NCBI RefSeq assembly: GCF_004341235.1
Contig: NZ_SLUP01000006.1
Span: 248,001 to 312,000 of the forward strand
Length of the DNA: 64,000 nt
Direction of reading: 5' to 3'
Source: Mariniflexile fucanivorans
GTDB taxonomy: Bacteria > Bacteroidota > Bacteroidia > Flavobacteriales > Flavobacteriaceae
The notes under the pieces were generated by a model. It saw nothing but the letters and a program-made list of their open reading frames with translations, was not told the DNA's origin and made no database searches. Shown one piece after another: positions 36,012 to 45,093 of the stretch. Positions within the stretch are counted from its first letter, which is position 1, and each line of letters opens with the position of its first letter. Both the position numbers and the translations under genes were made by a program.

Positions 36012-36097
36012 GCGTGAGGGATAGCAGTGAAAATCCTTTTTATGAGGCACGAATAAAAAGATTGCAACGGATAGCCCGACCCTTTAGGGGCACGCCC
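36012..36097 (+). repeat. Structured intergenic element, copy B
   Basis: Starts GCGTGAGGGATAGCAGTG and ends AGCCCGACCCTTTAGGGGCACGCCC-like bases. GCGTG pairs with CACGC to close the element, CCC-TTTA-GGG forms a hairpin, and the interior arm AATCC-TTTTTAT / ATAAAAAGATT is an 11-bp stem with one bulged C. It shares GGGAT near the 5' side and GCCCGACC...CGCCC on the 3' side with copy A at 9683-9760. It lies between pyrR and the rpsA terminator; no plus-strand gene uses it. Confidence 0.75.
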
Positions 36098-36110
36098 AAA
36101 ATATTTAAAT

Positions 36111-36146
36111 AAAAAAAAGCCTCCAATTTCTTGAAGGCTTTAATTT
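36111..36146 (-). terminator. rpsA terminator
   Basis: Minus strand: AAGCCTTCAA / TTGGAGGCTT, 10 bp with a wobble and a GAAA loop, then a run of T. It lies 31 nt after the rpsA stop. Confidence 0.8.
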
Positions 36147-36177
36147 TATAAATGAATTTTTAGCTTAAAACCGCAAA

Positions 36178-38025
36178 TTATTTTTTGCTTTTTGCTGCTT
36201 TACCATCCATTTTATCTTTAAGAGCTTGTAAAGCTTCGTTAGCATCACCTAAAGTTGGTTTTGCTTCGGCAGCTTGTGCTTCTATTTTCTTAGCAGCAGC
36301 TTTTACGTTTGCAATTTCTTCTGCTTTAAAAATAGCAGTGTGAGATGCTACAACACGTTTAAACTCTTTATTAAATTCAATAATTTTGAATTCAGCAGTT
36401 TCTCCTTTTGCTAATTTCTTACCATCTTCTTTTTCAAGGTGACGTGTAGGAATGAATGCAACGATATCTTCGTTAAATTCTACAGTAGCTCCTTTATCAA
36501 CGATTTCTGAAATAGTTCCTGAGTGAACAGTTTCTAAAGCGAAATCAGTTTCGTAAGCATCCCAAGGATTTACAGTTGTTTGTTTGTGACCTAAAGATAA
36601 TTTACGTCCTTCAACATCTAACTCTAATACGATAACTTCTAATTTATCTCCAGCTGCACAGAATTCAGATGGGTGTTTGATTTTCTTAGTCCAAGATAAA
36701 TCTGAGATGTAAATTAATCCATCGATACCTTCTTCTAATTCAACGAAAACACCAAAGTTTGTAAAGTTACGAACGATACCTGTGTGTTTAGAACCTAATG
36801 GGTATTTAGTTGTAATATCTGTCCAAGGATCTGAAGTTAATTGTTTAATACCTAAAGACATTTTGCGATCTTCTCTATCTAAAGTTAAGATAACTGCTTC
36901 AACTTCATCACCAACATTTACGAAATCTTGAGCCGAACGTAAGTGTGTAGACCAAGACATTTCAGAAACGTGGATTAAACCTTCAACACCATCTGCAACT
37001 TCAATAAATGCACCGTAATCGGCAATAACAACTACTTTACCTTTAACTTTATCTCCAACAGCAACCGTATCAGCTAATGCTTCCCATGGGTGTTTAGATA
37101 ATTGTTTAAGACCTAATTGGATTCTTGATTTGTTTTCATCAAAATCAAGGATTACCACGTTAAGTTTTTGATCTAATTCTACAATCTCGTTTGGATGATT
37201 GATACGAGACCAAGATAAATCGGTAATGTGGATTAAACCATCTACACCACCAAGATCGATGAATACACCGTAAGAAGTAATATTTTTAACAATACCTTCT
37301 AATACTTGACCTTTTTCTAATTGACCAATAATTTCTTTTTTCTGTACTTCAATATCAGCTTCAATAAGCGCTTTATGAGATACTACTACGTTTTTGAATT
37401 CGTGGTTGATTTTCACAACTTTAAATTCCATAGTTTTATTTACGTACTGATCGTAATCTCTAATTGGTTTAACGTCAATTTGAGAACCTGGTAAGAATGC
37501 TTCGATACCGAATACATCTACAATCATACCACCTTTAGTTCTACATTTAACAAAACCATTAACGATTTCGCCAGTTTCATTAGCTTTAATAACGCGATCC
37601 CATGCTTTGATTACACGAGCTTTTCTGTGAGATAATACTAATTGTCCAGTTGCATCTTCACGAACATCAATTAATACTTCTACTTTGTCACCAACTGCTA
37701 AACTTGGGTTGTAACGAAATTCGTTTAAAGAAATAACACCTTCAGATTTTGCATTGATATCAATAATCGCATCTCTATCAGAAATGTGAACTACAGTACC
37801 TTCAACAACTTCATCGTTTAATGTGTCAACGAAATTTTCTGCTACTAATTTTTCAAATTCTTGTAATTGTTTTTCATCAACTTCATCAATACCTTCTTGG
37901 TAATTGTGCCAGTTAAAGTCTTTTAAGAATTTTTCAGGATTTGCTTTAGCTTCAGATACTACTGGAGCCTCTACTGTTGGAGCGTTAGTTGCTTCAACTT
38001 CAACTTGATTTGCTTTTTCAGCCAT
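36178..38025 (-). CDS. rpsA: 30S ribosomal protein S1
   Basis: 615 residues, six S1 OB-fold repeats starting near residue 75, each with the G-x-V and VHISE/LIHxSDLSW-type phrases (for example GLIHITDLSWSRINHPNE near 265, GLIHVSEMSWSTHLRS near 350, GLIYISDLSWTKKIKHP near 437). The N-terminal 70 residues are a Bacteroidota-type acidic extension and the last 40 are lysine/alanine-rich. S1 binds mRNA and helps initiation, relevant because genes here have weak Shine-Dalgarno sites. It stands alone with a 150-nt leader and its own terminator. Confidence 0.97.
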   Translation of the reverse strand: MAEKANQVEVEATNAPTVEAPVVSEAKANPEKFLKDFNWHNYQEGIDEVDEKQLQEFEKLVAENFVDTLNDEVVEGTVVHISDRDAIIDINAKSEGVISLNEFRYNPSLAVGDKVEVLIDVREDATGQLVLSHRKARVIKAWDRVIKANETGEIVNGFVKCRTKGGMIVDVFGIEAFLPGSQIDVKPIRDYDQYVNKTMEFKVVKINHEFKNVVVSHKALIEADIEVQKKEIIGQLEKGQVLEGIVKNITSYGVFIDLGGVDGLIHITDLSWSRINHPNEIVELDQKLNVVILDFDENKSRIQLGLKQLSKHPWEALADTVAVGDKVKGKVVVIADYGAFIEVADGVEGLIHVSEMSWSTHLRSAQDFVNVGDEVEAVILTLDREDRKMSLGIKQLTSDPWTDITTKYPLGSKHTGIVRNFTNFGVFVELEEGIDGLIYISDLSWTKKIKHPSEFCAAGDKLEVIVLELDVEGRKLSLGHKQTTVNPWDAYETDFALETVHSGTISEIVDKGATVEFNEDIVAFIPTRHLEKEDGKKLAKGETAEFKIIEFNKEFKRVVASHTAIFKAEEIANVKAAAKKIEAQAAEAKPTLGDANEALQALKDKMDGKAAKSKK

Positions 38026-38043
38026 TTAAATAATTTGAAATGT

Positions 38044-38072
38044 GCTAGGAATCATTCTATTATGGTCCTAGC
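38044..38072 (-). promoter_or_regulatory. Hairpin in the rpsA mRNA leader
   Basis: GCTAGGA / TCCTAGC, a perfect 7-bp inverted repeat with a 15-nt loop, ending 18 nt before the rpsA start codon. Its closeness to the start invites a role in control of S1 synthesis; not shown. Confidence 0.5.
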
Positions 38073-38188
38073 TACATTTGTTTTGTATTCTGTATGCTTC
38101 GGAAGATTTAAGCAATTTACACACAGAAGTGTTATTGTTTTTTGTTTCTCGTTCCTTTTATCTTTCCGACGATTTGCTAAAAGGAGTG

Positions 38189-38196
38189 CAAAAATA
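38189..38196 (-). promoter_or_regulatory. rpsA promoter -7 element
   Basis: TATTTTTG on the minus strand, a full match to TAnnTTTG, about 164 nt before the start codon, implying a long leader. Confidence 0.45.
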
Positions 38197-38363
38197 CATA
38201 TTATTAGGGTAATTACCTAAAAATGAGTGAATGAAATTAATGTGACTTTTGTTTCCTTTTAGTGTCTAAATATCAAAGCACAAAAGTTAACTTTAAATTA
38301 ATAAAATATGGCTGAATAATTCAGTATATTTAAACAGAATAAACTATTAAAATATTTATAATT

Positions 38364-38744
38364 ATGGCAGTAAAAGCAAAATACCAATCGGTTTTAGATT
38401 TAGGAGAAAAACTAAACATTCAAAATGGTGATGTAACAGAAGAAAACGGCGTTTTAAAAGTAAAAGGAACGGCAAACACACCTTATGAAAAAAACATAAT
38501 TTGGGATAAAATAAAAGAAATAGGTGGTGAAAACCCAAGCGATATTAAAGCGAACATTACAGTTGCTGATGAAAGCATTTATGCAAAACACACTGTAAAA
38601 AGTGGTGAAACTTTAGGAAAAATTGCAAAACAATATTATGATAACGCCTCAAAATACAATGCTATTTTTGAAGCAAATACTAGTATTTTGAAAAACCCAG
38701 ATTTAATTCACCCAGGGCAAGAATTAGTGATTCCTAATATATAA
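38364..38744 (+). CDS. BON-LysM protein similar to potassium-binding Kbp
   Basis: 126 residues. The N-terminal half resembles a BON domain (NGVLKVKGTANTPYEKN), and residues 75-124 form a LysM domain (YAKHTVKSGETLGKIAKQYY, then NPDLIHPGQELVIPNI). This order and the closing phrase match E. coli Kbp (YgaU), a cytoplasmic potassium-sensing protein. There is no signal peptide, consistent with Kbp. A strong terminator follows. Confidence 0.85.
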   Translation: MAVKAKYQSVLDLGEKLNIQNGDVTEENGVLKVKGTANTPYEKNIIWDKIKEIGGENPSDIKANITVADESIYAKHTVKSGETLGKIAKQYYDNASKYNAIFEANTSILKNPDLIHPGQELVIPNI

Positions 38745-38766
38745 GAATTACAATAAAATTATTTAG

Positions 38767-38798
38767 AAAGACGAATCGAAAGGTTCGTCTTTTTTTTT
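38767..38798 (+). terminator. Rho-independent terminator of the LysM gene
   Basis: Stem AAAGACGAA / TTCGTCTTT with a loop of about 8 nt and a run of T. Confidence 0.85.
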
Positions 38799-38858
38799 GC
38801 CACGAATTGACGAATATTGATTAGATGATTCAACAAAAAACATTGGTGTATTCGTGGC
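38799..38858. repeat. Short inverted-repeat element
   Basis: GCCACGAAT at 38799-38807 and ATTCGTGGC at 38850-38858, perfect 9-bp inverted ends around 42 bp that contains further ACGAAT-like copies. Similar CACGAAT repeats occur in many Bacteroidota intergenic regions, as I recall. It lies between convergent LysM and cmk genes. Confidence 0.6.
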
Positions 38859-38870
38859 TCATGTAATTTA

Positions 38871-39569
38871 TTATTTTACTGAACTTTCTAATGTTGTTTT
38901 TGCTAGCTTTAATATTTTATCAAACTGCTCTTGCAAACTCATATTTGAATTATCAATTTGAATAGCGTCTTTGGCTTTTCTTAAAGGTGAATCTTCTCGG
39001 TTTGTATCAATATAATCACGTTCTTGAACGTTTTTTAAAACTGCTTCATAAGTAACATCATCACCCCTTTCAATTAATTCTGAATAACGTCTTTGTGCTC
39101 TGGTTTCTGCAGAAGCAGTCATAAATAATTTAAGTTCAGCATCAGTAAACACAACGGTTCCAATATCTCGACCGTCCATAACCACGCCCCCATCTTTTCC
39201 TAATTGCTGTTGTTTTTCTACTAATTTTTGGCGAACTTCAGATATTTCGGCCACTTTACTAACAAAGCCTGATACTTCTAACGTGCGAACGTCGTTTTCA
39301 ATATTAACACCATTCAAATATACTTCTGCAAAACCCATTGCATTATTAAACTTGAAACTAATATTGATGGTGTTTAACTTAGCAACTAAACCTTCTACGT
39401 TAAAATGTTTGTCGTCAATAAATCCATTTTGCATGGCATAGTAAGTAACTGCTCTGTACATCGCCCCAGAATCTACATAAACATAGCCTAAATGTTTTGC
39501 TATTTGTTTGGCTACTGTACTTTTTCCTGTGGAAGAAAACCCGTCTATGGCGATAGTGATGTTTTTCAT
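38871..39569 (-). CDS. cmk: Cytidylate kinase
   Basis: Phosphorylates CMP and dCMP. 232 residues. The P-loop is GFSSTGKST at 10-18, the NMP-binding region includes YVDSGAMYRAVTYY near residue 30, and the DGRDIGTVVF block near 137 followed by ERGDDVTYE and RDYIDTNREDSPL are typical of bacterial Cmk. It lies after porQ across a 120-nt gap with an octamer array, an order (lon, porQ, cmk) that I recall as common in Bacteroidota. Confidence 0.96.
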   Translation of the reverse strand: MKNITIAIDGFSSTGKSTVAKQIAKHLGYVYVDSGAMYRAVTYYAMQNGFIDDKHFNVEGLVAKLNTINISFKFNNAMGFAEVYLNGVNIENDVRTLEVSGFVSKVAEISEVRQKLVEKQQQLGKDGGVVMDGRDIGTVVFTDAELKLFMTASAETRAQRRYSELIERGDDVTYEAVLKNVQERDYIDTNREDSPLRKAKDAIQIDNSNMSLQEQFDKILKLAKTTLESSVK

Positions 39570-39618
39570 TTTGATGTAGGGTTATGATGTTATATTCGAT
39601 ATTAATTTGGCACTTTTA

Positions 39619-39685
39619 AACTGATGAACTGATAAACTGATAAACTGATGAACTGATAAACTGATAAACTCATAAACTCATAAAC
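39619..39685. repeat. Intergenic octamer array (AACTGATA/AACTCATA), 8.4 copies
   Basis: Eight units in exact 8-bp register: AACTGATG, AACTGATA x2, AACTGATG, AACTGATA x2, AACTCATA x2, then AAC. It fills most of the gap between porQ and cmk. Confidence 0.9.
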
Positions 39686-39689
39686 TTTT

Positions 39690-40709
39690 TTACTGCAAAT
39701 CTATTTGCAAACCAAAAAAGTTTGAATTGGCGGCACTTGTATATTTAGCATGCGTATAACTAAATCGCATTTTATTCATTTTTATTGAAAAACCAGCTGA
39801 TAAGCCTGAAAAATTTCGTTGGTCTACAATTCTTAATTCTTCGGCTCTTCTAAAATTATATCCTAGTCGGATGTTGAATCCGCCTTCAGGAAAAATCTCA
39901 GCACCAAAAATACTGTGACGCATTACCTGACCTAAAAAACCAATTTTTTCATCTGTTTGATTGCCACTTAAATCGCTAGTTGTTCTCGCTGGATTTGGTC
40001 GTGCAATGGGCCATTCCTGTAAATTTTCTAAAGTAATATGCCAACGAATGGGTACATTTTCTAAACTTTGCGACATACCAAAATCGACTTCAAAAGGCAA
40101 TTTTTCATTTAAACCTGCATAGGTTGTAATTTGAGTTCCGAAATTTCGAATTGCTAAAGCTGCATGAAAATCTAAATATTCATTAATGTAAAGTAAACCG
40201 ATATCTACAGCTGCACCAAGTGAATTATATTGTTCTAAGTTAGAAGTAATTAATTTTGCATTTGCACCCAGATAAAAATCGGAATATCCAATTTGAGTTG
40301 CATAACCAAAAGATAAAGACGCTTCATTTCCTGTAAAGGTACCTGTTGAATTTCCATCTTCATCATAACCATCAAACGAGCCATAATTAATATAGGTTAT
40401 ACCAGCATGAAAAGTTTGTGTGCGTCTATCAACCGTATAGGCGTAAGCCGCTGTACCGTAACTAATACCACCCAAATAACTAGAGTAATTTAATGCCAAT
40501 TGGTTATCCATATCAACATTTATGGTTGCTGGATTATAGAGCGCCTGTGTTACATCGTAATCTACTATAGTTAGTACCTTACCTCCCAAAGCTGCTTGAC
40601 GAGGAGACGACACCAAATTCAGGAATTGATAGGTAGATTCACCTCCAACCTGTGCATAGGTTAAGCTCGTAAAAAACAAACAAAAAGTAGCAATAATTTT
40701 CTTCAGCAT
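39690..40709 (-). CDS. porQ: Type IX secretion system protein PorQ
   Basis: 339 residues with a signal peptide ending SLTYAQ, then a barrel. The opening VGGESTYQFLNLVSSPRQAALGGKVLT and NPATIN are those of PorQ, an outer-membrane T9SS component that works with PorU/PorZ in the attachment complex. The C-terminus ends LQIDLQ. It lies between lon and cmk, and is consistent with the type IX cargo seen at 20-30 kb. Confidence 0.92.
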   Translation of the reverse strand: MLKKIIATFCLFFTSLTYAQVGGESTYQFLNLVSSPRQAALGGKVLTIVDYDVTQALYNPATINVDMDNQLALNYSSYLGGISYGTAAYAYTVDRRTQTFHAGITYINYGSFDGYDEDGNSTGTFTGNEASLSFGYATQIGYSDFYLGANAKLITSNLEQYNSLGAAVDIGLLYINEYLDFHAALAIRNFGTQITTYAGLNEKLPFEVDFGMSQSLENVPIRWHITLENLQEWPIARPNPARTTSDLSGNQTDEKIGFLGQVMRHSIFGAEIFPEGGFNIRLGYNFRRAEELRIVDQRNFSGLSAGFSIKMNKMRFSYTHAKYTSAANSNFFGLQIDLQ

Positions 40710-40773
40710 ATTTACGACACAAAGTAAGTAAATCTATCTTAAAACGGTTGTATGAATCTTTTATTTTAAATCA

Positions 40774-40804
40774 TAAAAAAACCTCGAAGTGAATCGAGGT
40801 CTTT
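40774..40804 (-). terminator. lon terminator
   Basis: Minus strand: ACCTCGA-TTCACT-TCGAGGT, 7 bp, then a T run. It lies just after the lon stop and separates it from porQ. Confidence 0.8.
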
Positions 40805-40816
40805 TAGCTTAACTTT

Positions 40817-43267
40817 TTAAAGTGTCTTTGCTTTTGCAACCTTTTGATTTGTGAGCGCTAACTTTATAACATCACTCATATCGGATACGTAATGAAACGT
40901 TAATCCTTTTACATAATCTGGTTTTATTTCTTCAATATCGCGTCGGTTTTCTTCACAAAGCAATATTTCTTTAATTCGAGCACGTTTTGCCGCCAGAATT
41001 TTTTCTTTAATACCACCAACAGGAAGCACTTTTCCACGCAATGTAATTTCGCCCGTCATCGCTAAACTTTTCTTCACTTTTCTTTGCGTGAATAAAGATA
41101 CTAATGAGGTTAACATCGTAACGCCCGCACTGGGTCCGTCTTTTGGTGTTGCACCTTCTGGTACGTGAATATGCACATTATATTTTTCAAAAACATCCGA
41201 ATTAATTCCAAATTCATCAGCGTTCGATTTAATATATTCCATAGCAATAGTTGCCGATTCTTTCATAACCGTACCTAAATTACCTGTAATGGTCATGGTA
41301 CCTTTTCCTTTTGAAAGAATAGATTCTATGAACAAAATATCACCACCAACACTCGTCCATGCTAAACCAGTAACCACACCCGCAACATTATTATTTTCAT
41401 ATTTATCACGTTCCATTTTAGGGCCGCCCAATACTTCAATAACATCTTCGTTAGTTACTTTTATATTGTAATCTTCTTCCATCGCAATGTTTTTGGCAGA
41501 ATGTCGCACCATTTTTGCGATTTGTTTTTCCAATCCACGCACACCAGATTCTCGCGTATAACCTTCAACAATTTTTTCTAATTGTGCTTTGCCAATTTTA
41601 AGGTTAGCATCGGTTAAGCCGTGTTCTTTTAATTGCTTAGGAAGTAAATGGCGTTTCCCAATTTCAACCTTTTCTTCAATAGTATAACCAGTTACGTTGA
41701 TAATTTCCATACGGTCTCTCAGTGCTGGCTGAATGGTTGACAAGCTATTTGAAGTAGCAATAAACATGACTTTAGAAAGGTCGTAACCCATTTCTAAAAA
41801 GTTATCATAAAACTCACTATTTTGTTCCGGGTCTAACACTTCAAGCATTGCTGAAGAAGGATCTCCTTGATGTGAATTCGATAATTTATCAATTTCATCT
41901 AAAACAAACACCGGATTGGATGTTCCCGCCTTTTTTAAACTTTGAATAATACGCCCCGGCATAGCACCAATATAGGTTTTTCTATGGCCTCGAATCTCCG
42001 CTTCATCACGCAAACCACCTAACGAAATACGTACATATTCCCTACCCAACGCTTCTGCAATCGATTTTCCTAAAGATGTTTTACCAACTCCCGGAGGACC
42101 GTACAAACATAAAATGGGCGATTTCATGTCGTTACGCAATTTTAAGACCGCTAGATATTCAATTATGCGTCGTTTTACATCTTCCAAACCAAAATGATCG
42201 CGGTCCAGAATTCTCATGGCGCGTTTTAAATCGAATTTATCTTTGCTGAATTCATTCCAAGGTAAATCTAAAAAAAGTTCCAAATAATTACGCTGTATGG
42301 AATATTCTGCCACTTGCGGGTTCATGCGTTGCATTTTAGCAAGTTCTTTTTCAAAATGTTTAGCTACTTTTTCATCCCAAACTTTTTCATCGGCACGTAA
42401 ACGCATTTCCTCAACTTCTTCGTCATGGTTAACACCACCCAATTCCTCTTGAATGGTTTTCATTTGTTGATGCAAGAAATATTCGCGTTGTTGCTGACTC
42501 ATATCCATCTGCACTTTAGACTGAATATCATTTTTAAGTTCCAATTTTTGAAACTCGACATTCATAAACTTAAGTGTTGCAAGTGCACGTTTTTTAAGAT
42601 CGTCAATTTCTAAAAGTGCTTGTTTTTCATCAACTGAAAGATTCATATTTGATGACACAAAATTGATTAAAAAAGAATCACTTTCAATATTTTTTATTGC
42701 GAAAGACGCCTCACTTGGAATATTCGGGCTTTCCTTAATAATACTAAGTGCTAATTCTTTAATAGATTCAATAATAGCTAAAAATTCCTTATTTTTTTGT
42801 GCAGGTCTTGCCTCTGGAATGTCTCTAACGGTAGCATTCATATAGGGATCTTCCGTAAGAACTTCAGCCACTTTAAAGCGTTTTTTACCTTGAATGATAA
42901 CCGTTACGTTACCATCGGGCATTTTTAAAACACGTAAAATTTTGGCAACAGTACCTATTTCGTGAATTTCTTTTGCCGAAGGATTTTCAACCGATTCATC
43001 TTTTTGGGCCACCACACCTATTACTTTATTACCTTTATTCGCATCGTTAATCAATCGGATTGATTTATCACGACCTGCTGTAATAGGAATAACCACCCCA
43101 GGAAATAATACCGTGTTCCGCAAAGATAAAATAGGTAGTGTTTCGGGTAATTTTTCGTTGTTTATTTCTGCTTCGTCTTCAGGTGTCATTAATGGGATTA
43201 ATTCTGAATTCTCATCAAAATCCTGTAATGACAAACTGTCTAGAGATATAAAATTAGATTTTTTCAT
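40817..43267 (-). CDS. lon: ATP-dependent protease La
   Basis: 816 residues. N-terminal LON substrate domain ([18 protein letters not shown] near 43), the AAA+ module with P-loop GPPGVGKTS near 390 and Walker [11 protein letters not shown] near 453, sensor region and finger, then the S16 protease domain with catalytic Ser in DGPSAGVTM near 715 and Lys about 43 residues later. It degrades misfolded cytoplasmic proteins. The gene has its own terminator; no heat-shock promoter was identified. Confidence 0.97.
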   Translation of the reverse strand: MKKSNFISLDSLSLQDFDENSELIPLMTPEDEAEINNEKLPETLPILSLRNTVLFPGVVIPITAGRDKSIRLINDANKGNKVIGVVAQKDESVENPSAKEIHEIGTVAKILRVLKMPDGNVTVIIQGKKRFKVAEVLTEDPYMNATVRDIPEARPAQKNKEFLAIIESIKELALSIIKESPNIPSEASFAIKNIESDSFLINFVSSNMNLSVDEKQALLEIDDLKKRALATLKFMNVEFQKLELKNDIQSKVQMDMSQQQREYFLHQQMKTIQEELGGVNHDEEVEEMRLRADEKVWDEKVAKHFEKELAKMQRMNPQVAEYSIQRNYLELFLDLPWNEFSKDKFDLKRAMRILDRDHFGLEDVKRRIIEYLAVLKLRNDMKSPILCLYGPPGVGKTSLGKSIAEALGREYVRISLGGLRDEAEIRGHRKTYIGAMPGRIIQSLKKAGTSNPVFVLDEIDKLSNSHQGDPSSAMLEVLDPEQNSEFYDNFLEMGYDLSKVMFIATSNSLSTIQPALRDRMEIINVTGYTIEEKVEIGKRHLLPKQLKEHGLTDANLKIGKAQLEKIVEGYTRESGVRGLEKQIAKMVRHSAKNIAMEEDYNIKVTNEDVIEVLGGPKMERDKYENNNVAGVVTGLAWTSVGGDILFIESILSKGKGTMTITGNLGTVMKESATIAMEYIKSNADEFGINSDVFEKYNVHIHVPEGATPKDGPSAGVTMLTSLVSLFTQRKVKKSLAMTGEITLRGKVLPVGGIKEKILAAKRARIKEILLCEENRRDIEEIKPDYVKGLTFHYVSDMSDVIKLALTNQKVAKAKTL

Positions 43268-43506
43268 ATATGTATTTAGGTCAATTTGTCATAAAAACAA
43301 TTGAATCCTTAATTTTTAATAATTTACAAAAAATAATATAGTTCTGAATATCAATACATTATAATAAACGTATCATATTTATTCATTATATGTTTTCAAT
43401 ACTCATGCCAATCATACAATGCTGTTCATCTAATTTCATTAAAAGAATCAAATATTGTAGGATTTTAATTCTATATTGCGGCTTAAATCTTAAATAAAAT
43501 ATAAAA

Positions 43507-44304
43507 ATGAAATTACAATTATTACTATTTACATTATGCATTACTATCTTTTCTTGTAGTACCGAATCTTTGGATAATTCCGAAAAAGAAACTACCGATT
43601 CAACATTATTAAAAAAAGTAATTTACGATAAAGATACAGAAGATGAATATATAGTAACTTATAGCTATGATGAGAACAAATTAACTAAGCTTGAGGGTGA
43701 AGATGGCTACAAAAACGTTTATACCTATGAAGGTGATTTATTAGTTAAAGAAGAGAGTTTCTTGGATGGTGAACTTGGTGCTTATGTTACATTAGAATAC
43801 AACTCTGTTGGTGTGTTAGTACAATATAAAGAGTATTGGTTAGATTCATCTGGTCTACCAGAAAGTACATACAAACATGTATTAACCTATAACAGTGATA
43901 AAACGATAACAAATGACGTTTACACAGGTGACCATAATTCGCAGACTGAACTTTATTTTACTGAGTTAATTTCATTCGATGGAAAAAATATTTCAAAATT
44001 AAAAGATAATGATAACGTTACTGAATATTTATATTCTTACGATGATAAAAATGGAATGTTTAAAAATGTACATGCCATCGAAGTTCTAAATCTTTTATCG
44101 CAAAATGAATTTGGACCATATATAATGGGTAACACTAATAATATTACTATCGATAAAGAAATATATGATCAACAATCCAATCACACTACATCTGAGTATA
44201 TATATAATGAAAATGACTATCCTGTATCAGCTATAAACAAGTATTATAATAACGGGGTTTTGGATGAACAACAAACAGAAACTATTAACTTCTATTATGA
44301 ATAA
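43507..44304 (+). CDS. Lipoprotein with YD-like repeats, function unknown
   Basis: 265 residues with a lipoprotein signal (lipobox FSC, near Cys17). The mature protein is rich in YSYDENKLTKLEGEDGYKNV-like strands: YxYDxNxL phrases recur (YTYEGDLL, LEYNSVGVL, YLYSYDDK, YIYNENDYP), as in the DUF4595/RHS-like lipoproteins of Bacteroidota. A surface or periplasmic role is likely. The gene is monocistronic and ends in a long perfect terminator. Confidence 0.7.
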   Translation: MKLQLLLFTLCITIFSCSTESLDNSEKETTDSTLLKKVIYDKDTEDEYIVTYSYDENKLTKLEGEDGYKNVYTYEGDLLVKEESFLDGELGAYVTLEYNSVGVLVQYKEYWLDSSGLPESTYKHVLTYNSDKTITNDVYTGDHNSQTELYFTELISFDGKNISKLKDNDNVTEYLYSYDDKNGMFKNVHAIEVLNLLSQNEFGPYIMGNTNNITIDKEIYDQQSNHTTSEYIYNENDYPVSAINKYYNNGVLDEQQTETINFYYE

Positions 44305-44320
44305 TAACCAAATACCCTTA

Positions 44321-44366
44321 AAACAAATGCTTATTCATTAATTTTGAATAAGCATTTGTTTTTTTG
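44321..44366 (+). terminator. Terminator of the 43507 lipoprotein gene
   Basis: AAACAAATGCTTATTCA / TGAATAAGCATTTGTTT, a 17-bp perfect stem with a 7-nt loop, then T. It probably serves both the lipoprotein gene and the convergent rhomboid gene. Confidence 0.85.
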
Positions 44367-44379
44367 GATAAGCTTTATT

Positions 44380-45030
44380 TTAAAGTTTACCTGCTTTCTT
44401 CAAAATAAACAATAAAATGATGGGTATTAACAATAAACCAATCATAAGTAAATTGGTTTGAAATAAATAAGGTGCTAAAATTAATGTGGTTATAAAACCA
44501 CCTATGGCGCCACCAAAATGCGCATCGTGACCAATATTACCTACTCGATTTTTCATTCCGTAAATAGAATATAATAGGTATCCGATGCCAAATAAATAAG
44601 CTGGAATGGGAATAGGTACAAAAAACATATATAAATTCATTCCTGGTTGCAACAAAATAGCGGCATATAAAATACCTGTAACCGCTCCACTAGCTCCAAC
44701 AGCACTGTAATGATATTCATTTTTATGAAATAATAAAGAAAGTAAACTACCAGCAACTAAGCTCACTATATAAATAATAATAAACCCAAGCGGTTGTACA
44801 TAATTAATAACAGGGCCAGCAAAAAAGTATAAAGTTAGCATGTTGAACAACAAATGCTGCGTATCTACATGCAGAAATCCAGAACTAAACATGCGTATTT
44901 TTTCGCCTCTTTGTACACCACCTACATTAAATTTATATTTATCAAAAAAAGCATAATCGCCAAAGCCCTTATAGGATATAATAACATTTGCTGCTATAAT
45001 AATGACGGTTAGTAAATCTAAATTGCCCAT
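44380..45030 (-). CDS. Rhomboid-family intramembrane serine protease
   Basis: 216 residues with six membrane helices. The catalytic serine lies in GASGAVTGI near residue 114 and the histidine in HDAHFGGAIGG near residue 169. The HxxxN motif of the second helix reads HLLFNMLTLYFF near residue 59. Rhomboids cleave membrane proteins within the bilayer. It is divergent from the LpxL-like gene, with overlapping promoters in 63 nt. Confidence 0.92.
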   Translation of the reverse strand: MGNLDLLTVIIIAANVIISYKGFGDYAFFDKYKFNVGGVQRGEKIRMFSSGFLHVDTQHLLFNMLTLYFFAGPVINYVQPLGFIIIYIVSLVAGSLLSLLFHKNEYHYSAVGASGAVTGILYAAILLQPGMNLYMFFVPIPIPAYLFGIGYLLYSIYGMKNRVGNIGHDAHFGGAIGGFITTLILAPYLFQTNLLMIGLLLIPIILLFILKKAGKL

Positions 45031-45050
45031 GTAGTGTCAAGGTTTAAGTT

Positions 45051-45078
45051 CAAAATTAGCATATATTTGCTGCTACAA
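45051..45078 (-). promoter_or_regulatory. Promoter of the rhomboid gene
   Basis: Minus strand: TAATTTTG at 45051-45058 and TTG at 45076-45078, 17 nt apart; the opposing promoter is 4 nt away. Confidence 0.4.
45062..45069 (+). promoter_or_regulatory. Promoter -7 element of the LpxL-like gene
   Basis: TATATTTG, full match, 24 nt before the start of the acyltransferase gene. Confidence 0.5.
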
Positions 45079-45093
45079 ATCTAAAATTATTTC

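Larger units (their letters stand above)
38026..38363. other. Non-coding region of 338 bp holding the rpsA leader
   Basis: The minus-strand leader of rpsA begins near 38183 (element TATTTTTG at 38189-38196). It contains a hairpin at 38044-38072. The remainder, toward the LysM gene, is AT-rich with no ORF or recognisable promoter. Confidence 0.6.

Noticed and set aside
33868-39685. CRISPR array
   Set aside because: The octamer repeats have no spacers, no 28-37 bp units and no cas genes.
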